This document shows, piece by piece, positions 50,620-59,356 of a DNA stretch of 64,000 nucleotides. Every line of letters starts with the position of its first letter. Within the stretch, counting starts at the first letter, position 1. A model generated the notes under the pieces. The model did no database searches and was not told the origin of the DNA. It worked only from the letters and a program-made list of their open reading frames with translations. Made by a program: the position numbers and the translations under genes. Source of the stretch: Belnapia moabensis DSM 16746 (GTDB lineage Bacteria; Pseudomonadota; Alphaproteobacteria; Acetobacterales; Acetobacteraceae); contig NZ_JQKB01000022.1 of the NCBI RefSeq assembly GCF_000745835.1, positions 26,874 through 90,873 of the forward strand, written 5' to 3'.

Positions 50620-52746
50620 TTACTCCACTGCGGCCACCGGCGCCGTCGAGGCCAACCCCTGCGGGCTCGGCACCGGCGGCACCCAGGGCCGGTTGCCGCG
50701 CCAGGCCCGGTCGCTGACCACCTGGGCCCCGTCACGGTCGAGCCAGATAGCATGCGGCCCATCCCGCCATACGGCGAAGCGATCGACCACCTGGGCCAGA
50801 CAGGCGCCGCGCACCGGCTCGGACGAAACCACCACGGCGGCACTGGCACAGGCCGCCTGCGGTGCCTCACCTCGCAGCAGCACCGCCTCCGGCCCCGCTG
50901 GATCGGGCCGCAGTGCGCAAGCCCCGGTGCGGCAGCGCAGCACGCCCTCCGCCATCTCGCCTTCGCGCGGCAGTGCCTCGATGCTGCCGCCGCCCTGCCT
51001 CCGTTGCCAGTCATCCCGAATGAAGGCCGCAGCACCGGATTGCCGCTGCAGGAACAACGCCTCCCCGGCCCGCAACCCGATCAGCCGTCCGTCGCCCGAA
51101 ACGAGCAGATCCGGTGGGCGGTCCACCGCCCCGCTCAATAGCCCCATCGCTAGCAGGGGAATCCCAGCCAGCCGCCATCCCGTCCGCCACAGGCAGAGCC
51201 AGAGCAACCCGAAGGCACAAAGAGCGAGGCCCCAGGCCGGGATCGGCTGCACCGCCAGCGCTGCCCCCGGCCAGGCAGCGACCAGCCGCGCGACGCCGAG
51301 GATCGCCTCCACTCCCCAGCCCATCGGTGCGAGGGCCAAGCCCTCCAGCCCAAAGGGCATCAGCAGCACCGCCGCCAGCGCCGACGGCATCACCAGCAGC
51401 GAGGTGATCGGCACCGCCACCGCATTCGCCACCACGCCATAGAGCTGCACCCGGCCGAAATGGTGCAGGGCGAAGGGCATAGTGGCCAGCCCCGCCAGTA
51501 CCGAGGTCGCCACCACTCCGAACAGCGCCAGCGCCGCCCTTCTCTGCCAAGCCGCCCGCCTACTGGCCTTGGGCAGGCGCGGCCGCAGCCACTCCCATCC
51601 GGCGACCAGCGCCAGCACCGCAGCGAAGCTCATCTGGAAGCTCGCCCCCAGCAGCGCCGCCGGCTGCACCACGATCACCGTCGCCGCCGCCAGCGCAAGG
51701 ACCCGCAGGCTGAGGGCCCGCCGCCCGGCCAGCAACGCCAGGGTGGTAAAGGCCGCCATGGCGAAGCTCCGCTGCATCGGCACCTGCGCTCCGCTGAGCA
51801 GGAGATACCCCGCCCCCACCGCCAGTGCCGCCACCGCGGCGATCGTCTTTCCCGGCAACCGCATGGCGAAGGCGAAGCCGCAGCGCACTAGGGTGAAGGC
51901 AAGGCCCATCACAGCCACGATGTGCAGTCCGGAGACCGAAAGCAGATGCGCCAGCCCTGAATCGCGCATGGCGGTGAGGTCACCGGCCGGGATGGCGCTC
52001 TGGCCACCGGTGATGAGCGCCGCGGCAATGGCCCCGGTCGACCCTGGCAGCGCCGTCGCCACCCGTTGCTCGATCGATGCCCGCAACCCGGCGAAGAGCG
52101 GCCGCGCCTCGCCCGGCGCCACCTCAGCCATGCCGAGCGCATAGCCACTGCCGCCGAGGCCGGAAAAATAGGCCGCCCGCTGGAAATCCCACCCACCCGG
52201 ATGCGTCGGCGCCCCTGGTGGCCGGACCATCGCCCGGACCTTGAGCCGGTCGCCCGGCTCCGGCCGCGCCGGATCGGCGGCCTTCAGCCGCACCCGCACG
52301 AGCCGCTCTTCCTCCGGACCGGTGCCGAAGTGCGCCGCCCGGAGCGTCACCCGCCGCCCCTCAGGCAGCAGCTCAACTTCCGCGACCTCCCCAGTGAGGA
52401 TCGTCGCCGTCCGTGGCGGCTCCTGCAGCGGCGCCATCCGTCCCGCCTGCCAGCTTGCCAGGGCGAAGCCCATTACCGCTGCCGCCATCAGGCCGAGCAG
52501 CAACCCAGCCAAGGGCCGTCGCGCCCCAATCCAGAGCGCAAGCAGCGAGAGGGGAGGCGCAAGCCACCTGGCCGCCGGTGAGGGTTCCGACGGCCAAGCG
52601 AAATAGACCAGCACGCCTGCACCGAGGGCCACGGCCAACCACAAGGCAAGCCGGGGGCGTTCGTCCACGAGGAGGTTTTTCCACGCGGCCGTCGATGCGA
52701 GCCTGCCGGGCCATTGAGGGGCTGGCCGAGCAGCAGCTGAGGACAT
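50620..52746 (-). CDS. comEC: ComEC/Rec2-family DNA internalisation protein
   Basis: 708-residue polytopic membrane protein. N-terminal hydrophobic pairs are followed by the DUF4131-type OB region (LTGEVAEVELLPEGRRVTLRA split by linkers), then the Competence domain with LLSVSGLHIVAVMGLAF and many helices. The last about 190 residues (SGDGRLIGLRAGEALFL onward) lack the HxHxDH metal motif of a metallo-beta-lactamase domain, as in several alphaproteobacterial versions. It would import single-stranded DNA, but no other competence genes are in the window. It is convergent with lexA. Confidence 0.88.
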   Translation of the reverse strand: MSSAAARPAPQWPGRLASTAAWKNLLVDERPRLALWLAVALGAGVLVYFAWPSEPSPAARWLAPPLSLLALWIGARRPLAGLLLGLMAAAVMGFALASWQAGRMAPLQEPPRTATILTGEVAEVELLPEGRRVTLRAAHFGTGPEEERLVRVRLKAADPARPEPGDRLKVRAMVRPPGAPTHPGGWDFQRAAYFSGLGGSGYALGMAEVAPGEARPLFAGLRASIEQRVATALPGSTGAIAAALITGGQSAIPAGDLTAMRDSGLAHLLSVSGLHIVAVMGLAFTLVRCGFAFAMRLPGKTIAAVAALAVGAGYLLLSGAQVPMQRSFAMAAFTTLALLAGRRALSLRVLALAAATVIVVQPAALLGASFQMSFAAVLALVAGWEWLRPRLPKASRRAAWQRRAALALFGVVATSVLAGLATMPFALHHFGRVQLYGVVANAVAVPITSLLVMPSALAAVLLMPFGLEGLALAPMGWGVEAILGVARLVAAWPGAALAVQPIPAWGLALCAFGLLWLCLWRTGWRLAGIPLLAMGLLSGAVDRPPDLLVSGDGRLIGLRAGEALFLQRQSGAAAFIRDDWQRRQGGGSIEALPREGEMAEGVLRCRTGACALRPDPAGPEAVLLRGEAPQAACASAAVVVSSEPVRGACLAQVVDRFAVWRDGPHAIWLDRDGAQVVSDRAWRGNRPWVPPVPSPQGLASTAPVAAVE

Positions 52747-53069
52747 TTTCGCGGGGAATACTACGCTCCCGAACCATATTTACAACCATTGCGTGAAGCT
52801 AAAGAATGAGAGAGCGTTAAAGTTGTACTTTAAGATGTCAGCACAGGTTGACATCGATTCGTGCCTCATGCCGCGCCGCACAAGGGTTGCATCGGTGCCC
52901 GATTCGGCCCCACGGGCGTGCGGAAGCCTCCATTTCCCAAGCTGTGCGGCCCGGTCTATTCTCGGGCCGAAGGGCCGATCGCCCACCAACCCACCGGCCG
53001 CCAGCCCGCTTTCTGTTGCAACGCAGCAAATTGGCGGGCCGGCGAGCGCCGCCACCACCCAGGCAGGTC
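52747..53069. other. Divergent comEC/gltX intergenic region with a 17-bp palindrome
   Basis: No gene is supported in these 323 bases. An AT-rich core contains a perfect inverted repeat TTAAAGT-TGT-ACTTTAA (52817-52833). The spacing between its TTAA ends is 9, not the 7 of a CtrA box. TTGACATCGATTC at 52849-52861 could include a -35. The GC-rich half next to gltX shows nothing recognisable. Confidence 0.45.
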
Positions 53070-54467
53070 ATGACCGTCCGCACCCGCTTCGCTCCCTCGC
53101 CGACCGGCTTCTTGCACATCGGCGGGGCGCGCACTGCGCTCTTCAATTTCCTCTTCGCCCGTCACCATGGAGGCCAGTACCTGCTGCGCATCGAGGACAC
53201 CGACAAAGCCCGCAGCACCGGCGAGGCCGTCGAGCAGATCCTCGACAGCCTCGCCTGGCTCGGCCTCAGCCCGGACGAGCCGCCGGTCTTCCAGAGCAGC
53301 CGCGAAGCCCGCCATGCCGAGGTCGCGCGGGAGCTATTGGCGCGCGGCGCCGCCTACCTGGCCTACGACACGCCGGAGGAGCTGGCGGCGATGCGCGCCG
53401 AGGCAGAGGCCGCCAAGCGCCCGTTCAAGTATGATGGCTCCCGCTGGATCGGCCTCGACCCCGCCGCGGCCCCCGCCGACCGCAGGCCCGCCATCCGCCT
53501 GAAGGCCCCGCGCGAGGGCTCCACCGTGGTCGAGGACCTCGTCCAGGGCCGCGTCGAGGTCCGCAACACCGAGCTGGACGACATGATCATCCTCCGCTCG
53601 GATGGCACGCCGACCTACCTGCACGCCGTGGTGGTGGACGACCACGACATGGCCATCACCCATGTCATCCGCGGCGACGACCACCTGACTAACACCTTCC
53701 GCCAGTGCTTGGTCTATGACGCCATGGGCTGGCACCGCCCCCATTTCGCCCATATCCCGCTGATCCACGGCGCGGATGGCGCCAAGCTCTCCAAGCGCCA
53801 CGGCGCCGTCGGCGTGATGGAGTTCGAGGCCCAGGGCTTCCTCCCCGAGGCCGTCTGCAACTACCTCCTCCGCCTCGGCTGGGGCCATGGCGATGAGGAA
53901 TACGTCCCCCGCGACCGCGCCATCTCGCTCTTCGACCTGAAGGATGTCGGCCGCGCCGCCTCGCGCATGGACTACGCCAAGCTGACCCATCTTAACGGCG
54001 TCTATCTCCGCGCCGCAGACGATGCCCGCCTGACCGAGGACGTGCTGCGGCGCCTCGCAGCGCGAGGGATCGATTACGGCACCCTCGGCGGCGACCGCGT
54101 CCGCGCCCTGATGCCGGCACTGAAGGAGCGCGCCAAGACGCTCGAGGAGCTGACCTCCGCCGCCGCCTTCGCCGCCCAGGAAGGCCCGCCCCCGATGGAC
54201 CCGAAGGCCGCCACCCAGCTCACGCCGGAGGCCAAGGCCCTGCTCACCGACCTCGCCCGTTTCCTCACCGACGCCCCCTGGGAGCAGGCGGAGATCATGA
54301 ACTGGCTCCGCGACTACTCGGATGTGAAGGGGATGAAGCTCGGCCAGGTCGCCACACCGCTGCGCATCGCCCTCAGCGGCAGCACCCAGAGCCCGCCGAT
54401 CGATGTGGTCCTCGCCGCCCTCGGCCGCACCGAGGCGATGGACCGCATCCTCGCTGCGGCCGAGTAG
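53070..54467 (+). CDS. gltX: Glutamyl-tRNA synthetase
   Basis: 465-residue class I aminoacyl-tRNA synthetase. The HIGH motif appears as PSPTGFLHIGGARTA and the KMSKS motif as GAKLSKRHGAV. DDMIILRSDGTPTYLHAVVVDD is the family core, and the helical anticodon-binding domain runs from about 320 to the end. The ATG at 53070 is the family start; the open frame upstream is intergenic. Its stop is directly adjacent to the convergent alcohol dehydrogenase stop. Confidence 0.96.
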   Translation: MTVRTRFAPSPTGFLHIGGARTALFNFLFARHHGGQYLLRIEDTDKARSTGEAVEQILDSLAWLGLSPDEPPVFQSSREARHAEVARELLARGAAYLAYDTPEELAAMRAEAEAAKRPFKYDGSRWIGLDPAAAPADRRPAIRLKAPREGSTVVEDLVQGRVEVRNTELDDMIILRSDGTPTYLHAVVVDDHDMAITHVIRGDDHLTNTFRQCLVYDAMGWHRPHFAHIPLIHGADGAKLSKRHGAVGVMEFEAQGFLPEAVCNYLLRLGWGHGDEEYVPRDRAISLFDLKDVGRAASRMDYAKLTHLNGVYLRAADDARLTEDVLRRLAARGIDYGTLGGDRVRALMPALKERAKTLEELTSAAAFAAQEGPPPMDPKAATQLTPEAKALLTDLARFLTDAPWEQAEIMNWLRDYSDVKGMKLGQVATPLRIALSGSTQSPPIDVVLAALGRTEAMDRILAAAE

Positions 54468-55622
54468 TCAGGCCTCCAGCAACTCGGGGAAGGGCACGAT
54501 GGTGCTCTTCACCGTCCGCATTGCCATGGCATCGGCAACCGCCCGCCCGACCCCGTCCTCGTCGAAGGGATAGATCGTCTGCATCTCATACCATGGGTAA
54601 CGGTCCCGCGCCCGGTCGAGCATGCGGATGCCGAGCGCCAGGTCGTTCTCGGTGAAGGCCCAGGAGCCGATGATCACCACATCCTTGGCGACGAAGCGGT
54701 GCCAGTTGGTGGCGATGCTCCCCGCATCGGTGAACTGCCCCATCTCGATCAGCGCCGCCCCGTCGCGCAGCATTTCGACGCCCTCCGGCCCCGCGGCGGG
54801 ATGCCCCGTGCAATCCATCACCAGATCGGCCCCATAGCCGCCGACGATCTCCCGCACCCGCGCCACCCGCGCCTCCGAGGTCGGGTAAGCCTCGATGTCC
54901 ACCGTAGCCTCCGCCCCGAAGCGCCGCGCCAGCGCCAGCCGCGGCTCCTCCGGCGCGCCGACGCAGATCACCCGCCCCGCCCCCATCTCCCGCGCCGCGG
55001 CGATGGCGAGGATGCCGATCGGCCCGCTCCCCTGGATGACAACCGTGTCACCCCAGCGGAACAACCCCATCTTCTGGGCACGTGCGAACCCGCGGATGCA
55101 GGAAGTCAGCGGTTCCGACAGCGCCCCGAGCCTGAGCGGCATGCTCTCCGGCAGCTTGTAGATCTTCGTCCCCGGCAGCGCCTCGAGATCGATATAGACA
55201 TACTCCGCCCAACCGCCCCAGAGATGCGGCGGCCGGTCGAAGCCGAGATAGCGGCCGTAATAGACCGGCGTCTGGCAGCGGTTGGAATTCTCCGGATAGT
55301 GCTTGCAGTAGTAGCACTCGCCGCAGGGCATGAAAGGCGGGACCATGATCTTGGACCCGACGGTGATCGGCAGGTCCATCCAATCCGTCTTCAGCTCCGG
55401 CCCGATCTCGCGGACGATCCCGGTCATCTCGTGCCCGAGGGTGAAGGGCCAGGGCAGCGGCTTCGGCCAATGGCCCTTGAGGATATGCAGATCGGTTCCG
55501 CAGACCCCGCAGGCGCCGATCTGGATCAGCGCCGATTTCGGCCCGACCTTCGGCCAGGGCACCTCGCGGATGACGGGGGGCGCCCCCGGCCCGTCGAAGG
55601 TCGCAACACGAATGGGCTTCAT
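54468..55622 (-). CDS. Zinc-dependent alcohol dehydrogenase (MDR family)
   Basis: 384-residue medium-chain dehydrogenase. Catalytic zinc ligands are Cys in GACGVCGTDLH and the His/Glu of LGHEMTGIV. The structural zinc loop is PCGECYYCKHYPENSNRC, unusually Tyr/Asn-rich. The NAD-binding region is [31 protein letters not shown] precedes the ATG at 55620-55622. Substrate is unclear; sugar-alcohol or threonine-dehydrogenase-like enzymes share this layout. Confidence 0.88.
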   Translation of the reverse strand: MKPIRVATFDGPGAPPVIREVPWPKVGPKSALIQIGACGVCGTDLHILKGHWPKPLPWPFTLGHEMTGIVREIGPELKTDWMDLPITVGSKIMVPPFMPCGECYYCKHYPENSNRCQTPVYYGRYLGFDRPPHLWGGWAEYVYIDLEALPGTKIYKLPESMPLRLGALSEPLTSCIRGFARAQKMGLFRWGDTVVIQGSGPIGILAIAAAREMGAGRVICVGAPEEPRLALARRFGAEATVDIEAYPTSEARVARVREIVGGYGADLVMDCTGHPAAGPEGVEMLRDGAALIEMGQFTDAGSIATNWHRFVAKDVVIIGSWAFTENDLALGIRMLDRARDRYPWYEMQTIYPFDEDGVGRAVADAMAMRTVKSTIVPFPELLEA

Positions 55623-55651
55623 CGGCCTCTCCTCCCCTTTGAAAGAAGAGC

Positions 55652-56548
55652 CTAAGCCGCCGACGCCACCCCCGTCACCCGCGGCAGCACGACGCGCAGC
55701 GGCGCCGGCGCCGCCCGCACCTCCACCGGCAGCCGCCCCACCGGGTCGCCATCCGTCTGCACGGCGACGCCCTCGCCCTCAATGCGCAGCCAAGTCGCAT
55801 GCCGCAGCACGAGGCCCGGCATGCGCGGCAGCAGGTTGAGGGGCAGTGCCGCCCCATAGGCCGCCGCGGCCACAGGCCCCGAGCCGCGGAACAGCGCCAC
55901 CTGGAAGCCCGGCCGCGCCATCTCCGCCTCCGGTGCCAGCAGGTGCCGCCCGGCATAGAGCCGCCCCTTGCTAACGATGACCGAGCTCACCCGTGTCTCA
56001 TCATCCTCGAAGACGACCCGCAGCGACGGAAACCGGTAGCGCCCCAGCTCCCGCACTGCCTGCCAGACATAGGCCCCGCGCCCGATCCTCTGCTTCAGCC
56101 CAAGATCGAGATTGGCGACAACCGCCGCATCGAACCCCGCCCCCAGCATCTGCACGAAGAGCCGCGCTCCGCCACCCGCGAAGCGCGCCTCCCCCGGATG
56201 CACGAGGCGCCCCTCCCCCTCCGCCAGCAGCCGCGCCGAAGCCTCCGGCCGCACCGGGATGCCGAGCTCCCAGGCGAAGACATTCGCCGTCCCGAGCGGC
56301 AGCACGCCGAGCGCCGCCCCGCCGCCGGCCAGCCCCGCCGCCACCTCGGCGATCGTCCCATCCCCGCCCGCAGCGACGACGACGCCGCGTCCCTCCGCCG
56401 CTGCCTCCCGCGCCAGCTGCGCCGCATGGCCCGGATGCCCGGTCTCCACCAGGGTGAAATCCCGCCCGAGCCGGCGCAGCACCGCGAGCGCACGGTCGAG
56501 CCGCTGCCGTCGCCGCTGCCCGGCAGTCGGATTGAAGATGATCAGCAT
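55652..56548 (-). CDS. Diacylglycerol kinase-family lipid kinase
   Basis: 298-residue soluble lipid kinase. The catalytic DAGK domain shows MLIIFNPTAGQRRR, VVVAAGGDGTIAEVAAGL (GGDGT) and LGVLPLGTANVFA, followed by a beta-rich C-domain with TDGDPVGRLPVEV. ATG 56546-56548 was chosen as the family-like start; ATG 56572 would add eight residues, and neither has a good Shine-Dalgarno. It would phosphorylate diacylglycerol to phosphatidic acid. It stands divergent from PlcP- and Agt-like genes, whose product and substrate is diacylglycerol, which fits a shared lipid role. Confidence 0.86.
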   Translation of the reverse strand: MLIIFNPTAGQRRRQRLDRALAVLRRLGRDFTLVETGHPGHAAQLAREAAAEGRGVVVAAGGDGTIAEVAAGLAGGGAALGVLPLGTANVFAWELGIPVRPEASARLLAEGEGRLVHPGEARFAGGGARLFVQMLGAGFDAAVVANLDLGLKQRIGRGAYVWQAVRELGRYRFPSLRVVFEDDETRVSSVIVSKGRLYAGRHLLAPEAEMARPGFQVALFRGSGPVAAAAYGAALPLNLLPRMPGLVLRHATWLRIEGEGVAVQTDGDPVGRLPVEVRAAPAPLRVVLPRVTGVASAA

Positions 56549-56581
56549 GTCGAGCTTATCGCAGCAAAGCATGACGCTTGC

Positions 56582-56650
56582 GGGTCATGACGAGGTCAAT
56601 GGCTTTACAACAACCATGACACCGTCCGCTGCCCGTCATCGGCGCGTCAT
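56582..56650. promoter_or_regulatory. Pho-box-like direct repeats
   Basis: CCGTCCG (56622-56628), CCGTCAT (56633-56639) and GCGTCAT (56644-56650) are spaced exactly 11 bp, the PhoB half-site period (CTGTCAT-N4-CTGTCAT). A second pair, GGGTCAT (56582-56588) and AGGTCAA (56593-56599), has the same phase. They lie in the divergent region of the lipid kinase and the PlcP-like gene. A well-placed -10 is not obvious, so this is a motif-based call. Confidence 0.45.
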
Positions 56651-56791
56651 GTCGCAAACTCGTGCAGCCCGTTACTGCACGGTTTCATGAAGGGTTCACG
56701 ACAGGATTGCTGATACTGCGTTACCCGCCTGCCGATGATTGTGTCCGGGGATTCGACTGCACGGCTCCCTGGCAAGCGCGAGGGCAGGATC

Positions 56792-57607
56792 ATGCAAGCC
56801 GTCGAGGCCAGAACCCGGTACCGCAGCGTCTTCCTGTCGGACACCCATCTCGGCATGCGCGGCTGCCGCGCCGACTACCTGGCCGACTTCCTCCGCCGCA
56901 CCGACTGCGACCGCCTCTATCTGGTCGGCGACATCGTCGATGGCTGGCGTCTGCGCAAGTCCTGGTACTGGGACAGCGACCATGACGACGTGCTTCGCAT
57001 CCTGCTGAAGCTCGCCCGCTCCGGCACCGAGGTCCTCTACATCCCCGGCAACCACGACGAGATGTTCCGCAACTGGCTCGGCCAGGGGCTCGAGGTCGCC
57101 GGCGTCCGCCTGATGCGCGAGGCCGTCCACGAGGCCGCCGACGGCCGCCGCTTCCTCGTCATCCATGGCGACGAGTTCGACGGCGTGATCCGCTATGCCA
57201 AGCTCCTCGCCCATCTCGGCGACTGGGCCTACGACATGGCCCTCACCCTGAACCGCTGGTTCAACGCCGCCCGCCGCAAGCTCGGCTATCCCTATTGGTC
57301 GCTCTCGCAATGGTTGAAGCGCCAGGTGAAGGAGGCGGTGAAGGCGATCGACCGCTTCGAGCTGGCGCTCGCCAACGAGGCCGGCCGCCGCGGCCTCGAC
57401 GGCGTCATCTGCGGCCATATCCACCATGCCGAGATGCGTGACGTCCACGGCATCACCTACATGAACGACGGCGACTGGGTGGAGAGCTGCACCGCCCTCG
57501 TCGAGCATGCCGATGGCCGCTTCGAGCTGATCGACTGGGTGCGCGAGATGCGTCTACGCAGCGAGCGCGAGGCCGTTACCCAGCGCCTGGCCATCGCCCG
57601 TGCCTGA
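56792..57607 (+). CDS. Calcineurin-like phosphoesterase, PlcP/UDP-2,3-diacylglucosamine diphosphatase-like
   Basis: 271-residue metallophosphoesterase with all motifs: FLSDTHLGMRG (DxH), YLVGDIVDGWRL, YIPGNHDEMF and VICGHIHHAEM. LGDWAYD, GYPYWSLSQW and YMNDGDWVESCTALVEH are typical of the branch that contains PlcP, the phospholipase C that releases diacylglycerol from phospholipids under phosphate limitation in Sinorhizobium and marine bacteria. The same branch is often labelled LpxH-like. The ATG at 56792 follows GAGGGCAGGA; ATG 56735 is an alternative. It overlaps the glycosyltransferase gene by 8 bp, the plcP-agt order known elsewhere. Confidence 0.83.
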   Translation: MQAVEARTRYRSVFLSDTHLGMRGCRADYLADFLRRTDCDRLYLVGDIVDGWRLRKSWYWDSDHDDVLRILLKLARSGTEVLYIPGNHDEMFRNWLGQGLEVAGVRLMREAVHEAADGRRFLVIHGDEFDGVIRYAKLLAHLGDWAYDMALTLNRWFNAARRKLGYPYWSLSQWLKRQVKEAVKAIDRFELALANEAGRRGLDGVICGHIHHAEMRDVHGITYMNDGDWVESCTALVEHADGRFELIDWVREMRLRSEREAVTQRLAIARA

Positions 57608-58655
57608 TCAGCACCTGACCCTCGCGGAAGCGCCGGCGAAGACCGCCCCGCTCCGCCTGCTGATCGTCACCGATGCCTGGGCGCCGCAGGTCAATGGCGT
57701 GGTGCGCACGCTCGGCACCATGGCGGAGATGCTGCGCGCCAATGGCGACACGGTGGAGGTGATCGGCCCGGACCGGTTCCGCAGCATCCCGGCGCCTGGC
57801 TACAAGGAGATCCGCCTCGCCATCGCCCCTCGCCGCAAGCTGGCGAAGCTGGTCGATGCCTACATGCCCTGCGCCGTCCACATCGCCACGGAAGGCCCGC
57901 TCGGTTGGGCAATGCGCCGCATCTGCCTCCGCCGTGACTGGCCCTTCACCACCGCCTTCCACACCAAATTCGCCGAGTACATGGAGGCCCGCGCCCATAT
58001 CCCCGCCGCTTGGTCCTGGCGCGTGCTGCGTCAGTTCCACGCCCCGGCGCAGGCGGTGATGGCCGCGACCCCAAGCCTCCGCCGCGACCTCACCACCCGC
58101 GGCTTCACCAAGATCCGCCCCTGGACCCGCGGCGTCGACCTCTCCCGCTTCCGCCCGGAGCCGCGCGAGGCCTTCGAAGGCCTGCCGCGCCCCATCTTCC
58201 TCTATGCCGGCCGCGTCGCCGTCGAGAAGAACATTGCGGCCTTCCTCAGCCTCGACCTGCCCGGCAGCAAGGTCGTCATCGGCGACGGGCCCCAGCGCGG
58301 CGAACTCGAAGCGCGCTTCCCCAAGGCGCATTTCCTCGGCTACCGCGAGAACGGCGTCCTCGCCCGCTCCTATGCCGGCGCGGATGTCTTCGTCTTCCCC
58401 TCGCGCACCGACACATTCGGCCTCGTCCTGCTGGAAGCCCTCGCCAGCGGCACGCCGGTCGCCGCCTTCCCCGTCACCGGCCCGCTCGACGTCGTGACCG
58501 ACCCACGCGTCGGCGTGCTGGACGAGGATCTCCGCGCCGCCTGCCTGCGCGCGCTGGAGTGCAGCCGCGAGGCTGCCCGCGCCCATGCCGAAGCCTTCTC
58601 CTGGGAGGCTTCGATGGCGCAATTCCGTGAAACACTGGTCCGGTTCAGCAGCTGA
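57600..58655 (+). CDS. Glycosyltransferase family 4, Agt-like
   Basis: 351-residue GT-B glycosyltransferase. The N-domain starts LLIVTDAWAPQVNGVVRTL, a signature of diacylglycerol and mannosyl transferases of this branch. The donor-binding C-domain has LYAGRVAVEKNIAAFL and DVFVFPSRTDTFGLVLLEALA (EX7E). The start is GTG at 57600, overlapping the PlcP-like gene by 8 bp. By analogy with Agt it would add glucose or glucuronate to diacylglycerol, making phosphorus-free membrane lipids. The donor sugar is not readable. Confidence 0.83.
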   Translation: MPDQHLTLAEAPAKTAPLRLLIVTDAWAPQVNGVVRTLGTMAEMLRANGDTVEVIGPDRFRSIPAPGYKEIRLAIAPRRKLAKLVDAYMPCAVHIATEGPLGWAMRRICLRRDWPFTTAFHTKFAEYMEARAHIPAAWSWRVLRQFHAPAQAVMAATPSLRRDLTTRGFTKIRPWTRGVDLSRFRPEPREAFEGLPRPIFLYAGRVAVEKNIAAFLSLDLPGSKVVIGDGPQRGELEARFPKAHFLGYRENGVLARSYAGADVFVFPSRTDTFGLVLLEALASGTPVAAFPVTGPLDVVTDPRVGVLDEDLRAACLRALECSREAARAHAEAFSWEASMAQFRETLVRFSS

Positions 58656-58681
58656 GTCCGCGCCGGACGAAAGGACAAAGC

Positions 58682-59287
58682 ATGTCGAGCAGCAGCCTCC
58701 AACGGCACGATACCGCACATCCCACCGCCAACCTGCCGCTCTTCTTCCGCCGCTGGATGGCGGATCCGTTGCAGATGGGGTCCATCGTCCCATCCTCGCG
58801 CACCTTGTCGAGCCGCATCGCCAACCTCGCCGCCGCGGATGGTGATGGCGTCGTGCTCGAGATCGGCGCCGGCACCGGTGTCATCTCCCGCGCCATGCTC
58901 GATGCGGGCATCGCGCCTGAACGCATCGTACTGGTCGAGATCGTCCCCGACATGGCGGACCACTTGCGCGAAAGCCTGCCGGGCACCACCGTGCTCTGCG
59001 CCGATGCCTTCGCCCTGCCGCAGCACCTTCCGGAGCGCTTCGCCGGCCGCGTCAGCAGCGTCATCTGCGGCATTCCGCTCGTGCTGCTGCCGATCGAGCG
59101 CCAGCGCCTTTTCGTCGAGGGCGTCGAGCGCGTCGCCCCTGGCCTCGGCTTCCTGCTCTACACCTACTGCATCACCTCGCCGCTGCCGTACAAGAAGCTT
59201 GGTCTCTCGGCGAAGCGCGAAACCTGGACGCCGAAGAACTTCCCCCCCGCCAGCGTCTGGCGCTACCGCCCGCTGCAACAGGGCTGA
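58682..59287 (+). CDS. Class I SAM-dependent methyltransferase, PmtA-like
   Basis: 201-residue methyltransferase. MADPLQMGSIVPSSRTLSSRIA precedes the SAM loop VVLEIGAGTGVISRAML, and CADAFALP with VICGIPLVLLP follow. The pattern PSS-R-L before motif I is shared by PmtA phospholipid N-methyltransferases and rRNA dimethylase relatives. Following PlcP- and Agt-like genes by 26 bp with AAAGGA upstream, a lipid headgroup role such as phosphatidylcholine synthesis is the best inference. Confidence 0.75.
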   Translation: MSSSSLQRHDTAHPTANLPLFFRRWMADPLQMGSIVPSSRTLSSRIANLAAADGDGVVLEIGAGTGVISRAMLDAGIAPERIVLVEIVPDMADHLRESLPGTTVLCADAFALPQHLPERFAGRVSSVICGIPLVLLPIERQRLFVEGVERVAPGLGFLLYTYCITSPLPYKKLGLSAKRETWTPKNFPPASVWRYRPLQQG

Positions 59288-59356
59288 CACGGAACCGCCA
59301 AGCCGGCGCAACACGCGCCGGCTACGACGCCCCCGAACCGATAGGGGGACGCCCGC

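Noticed and set aside
52817..52833. CtrA binding site reading of the palindrome
   Set aside because: The two TTAA are 9 bp apart, whereas CtrA needs TTAA-N7-TTAA.
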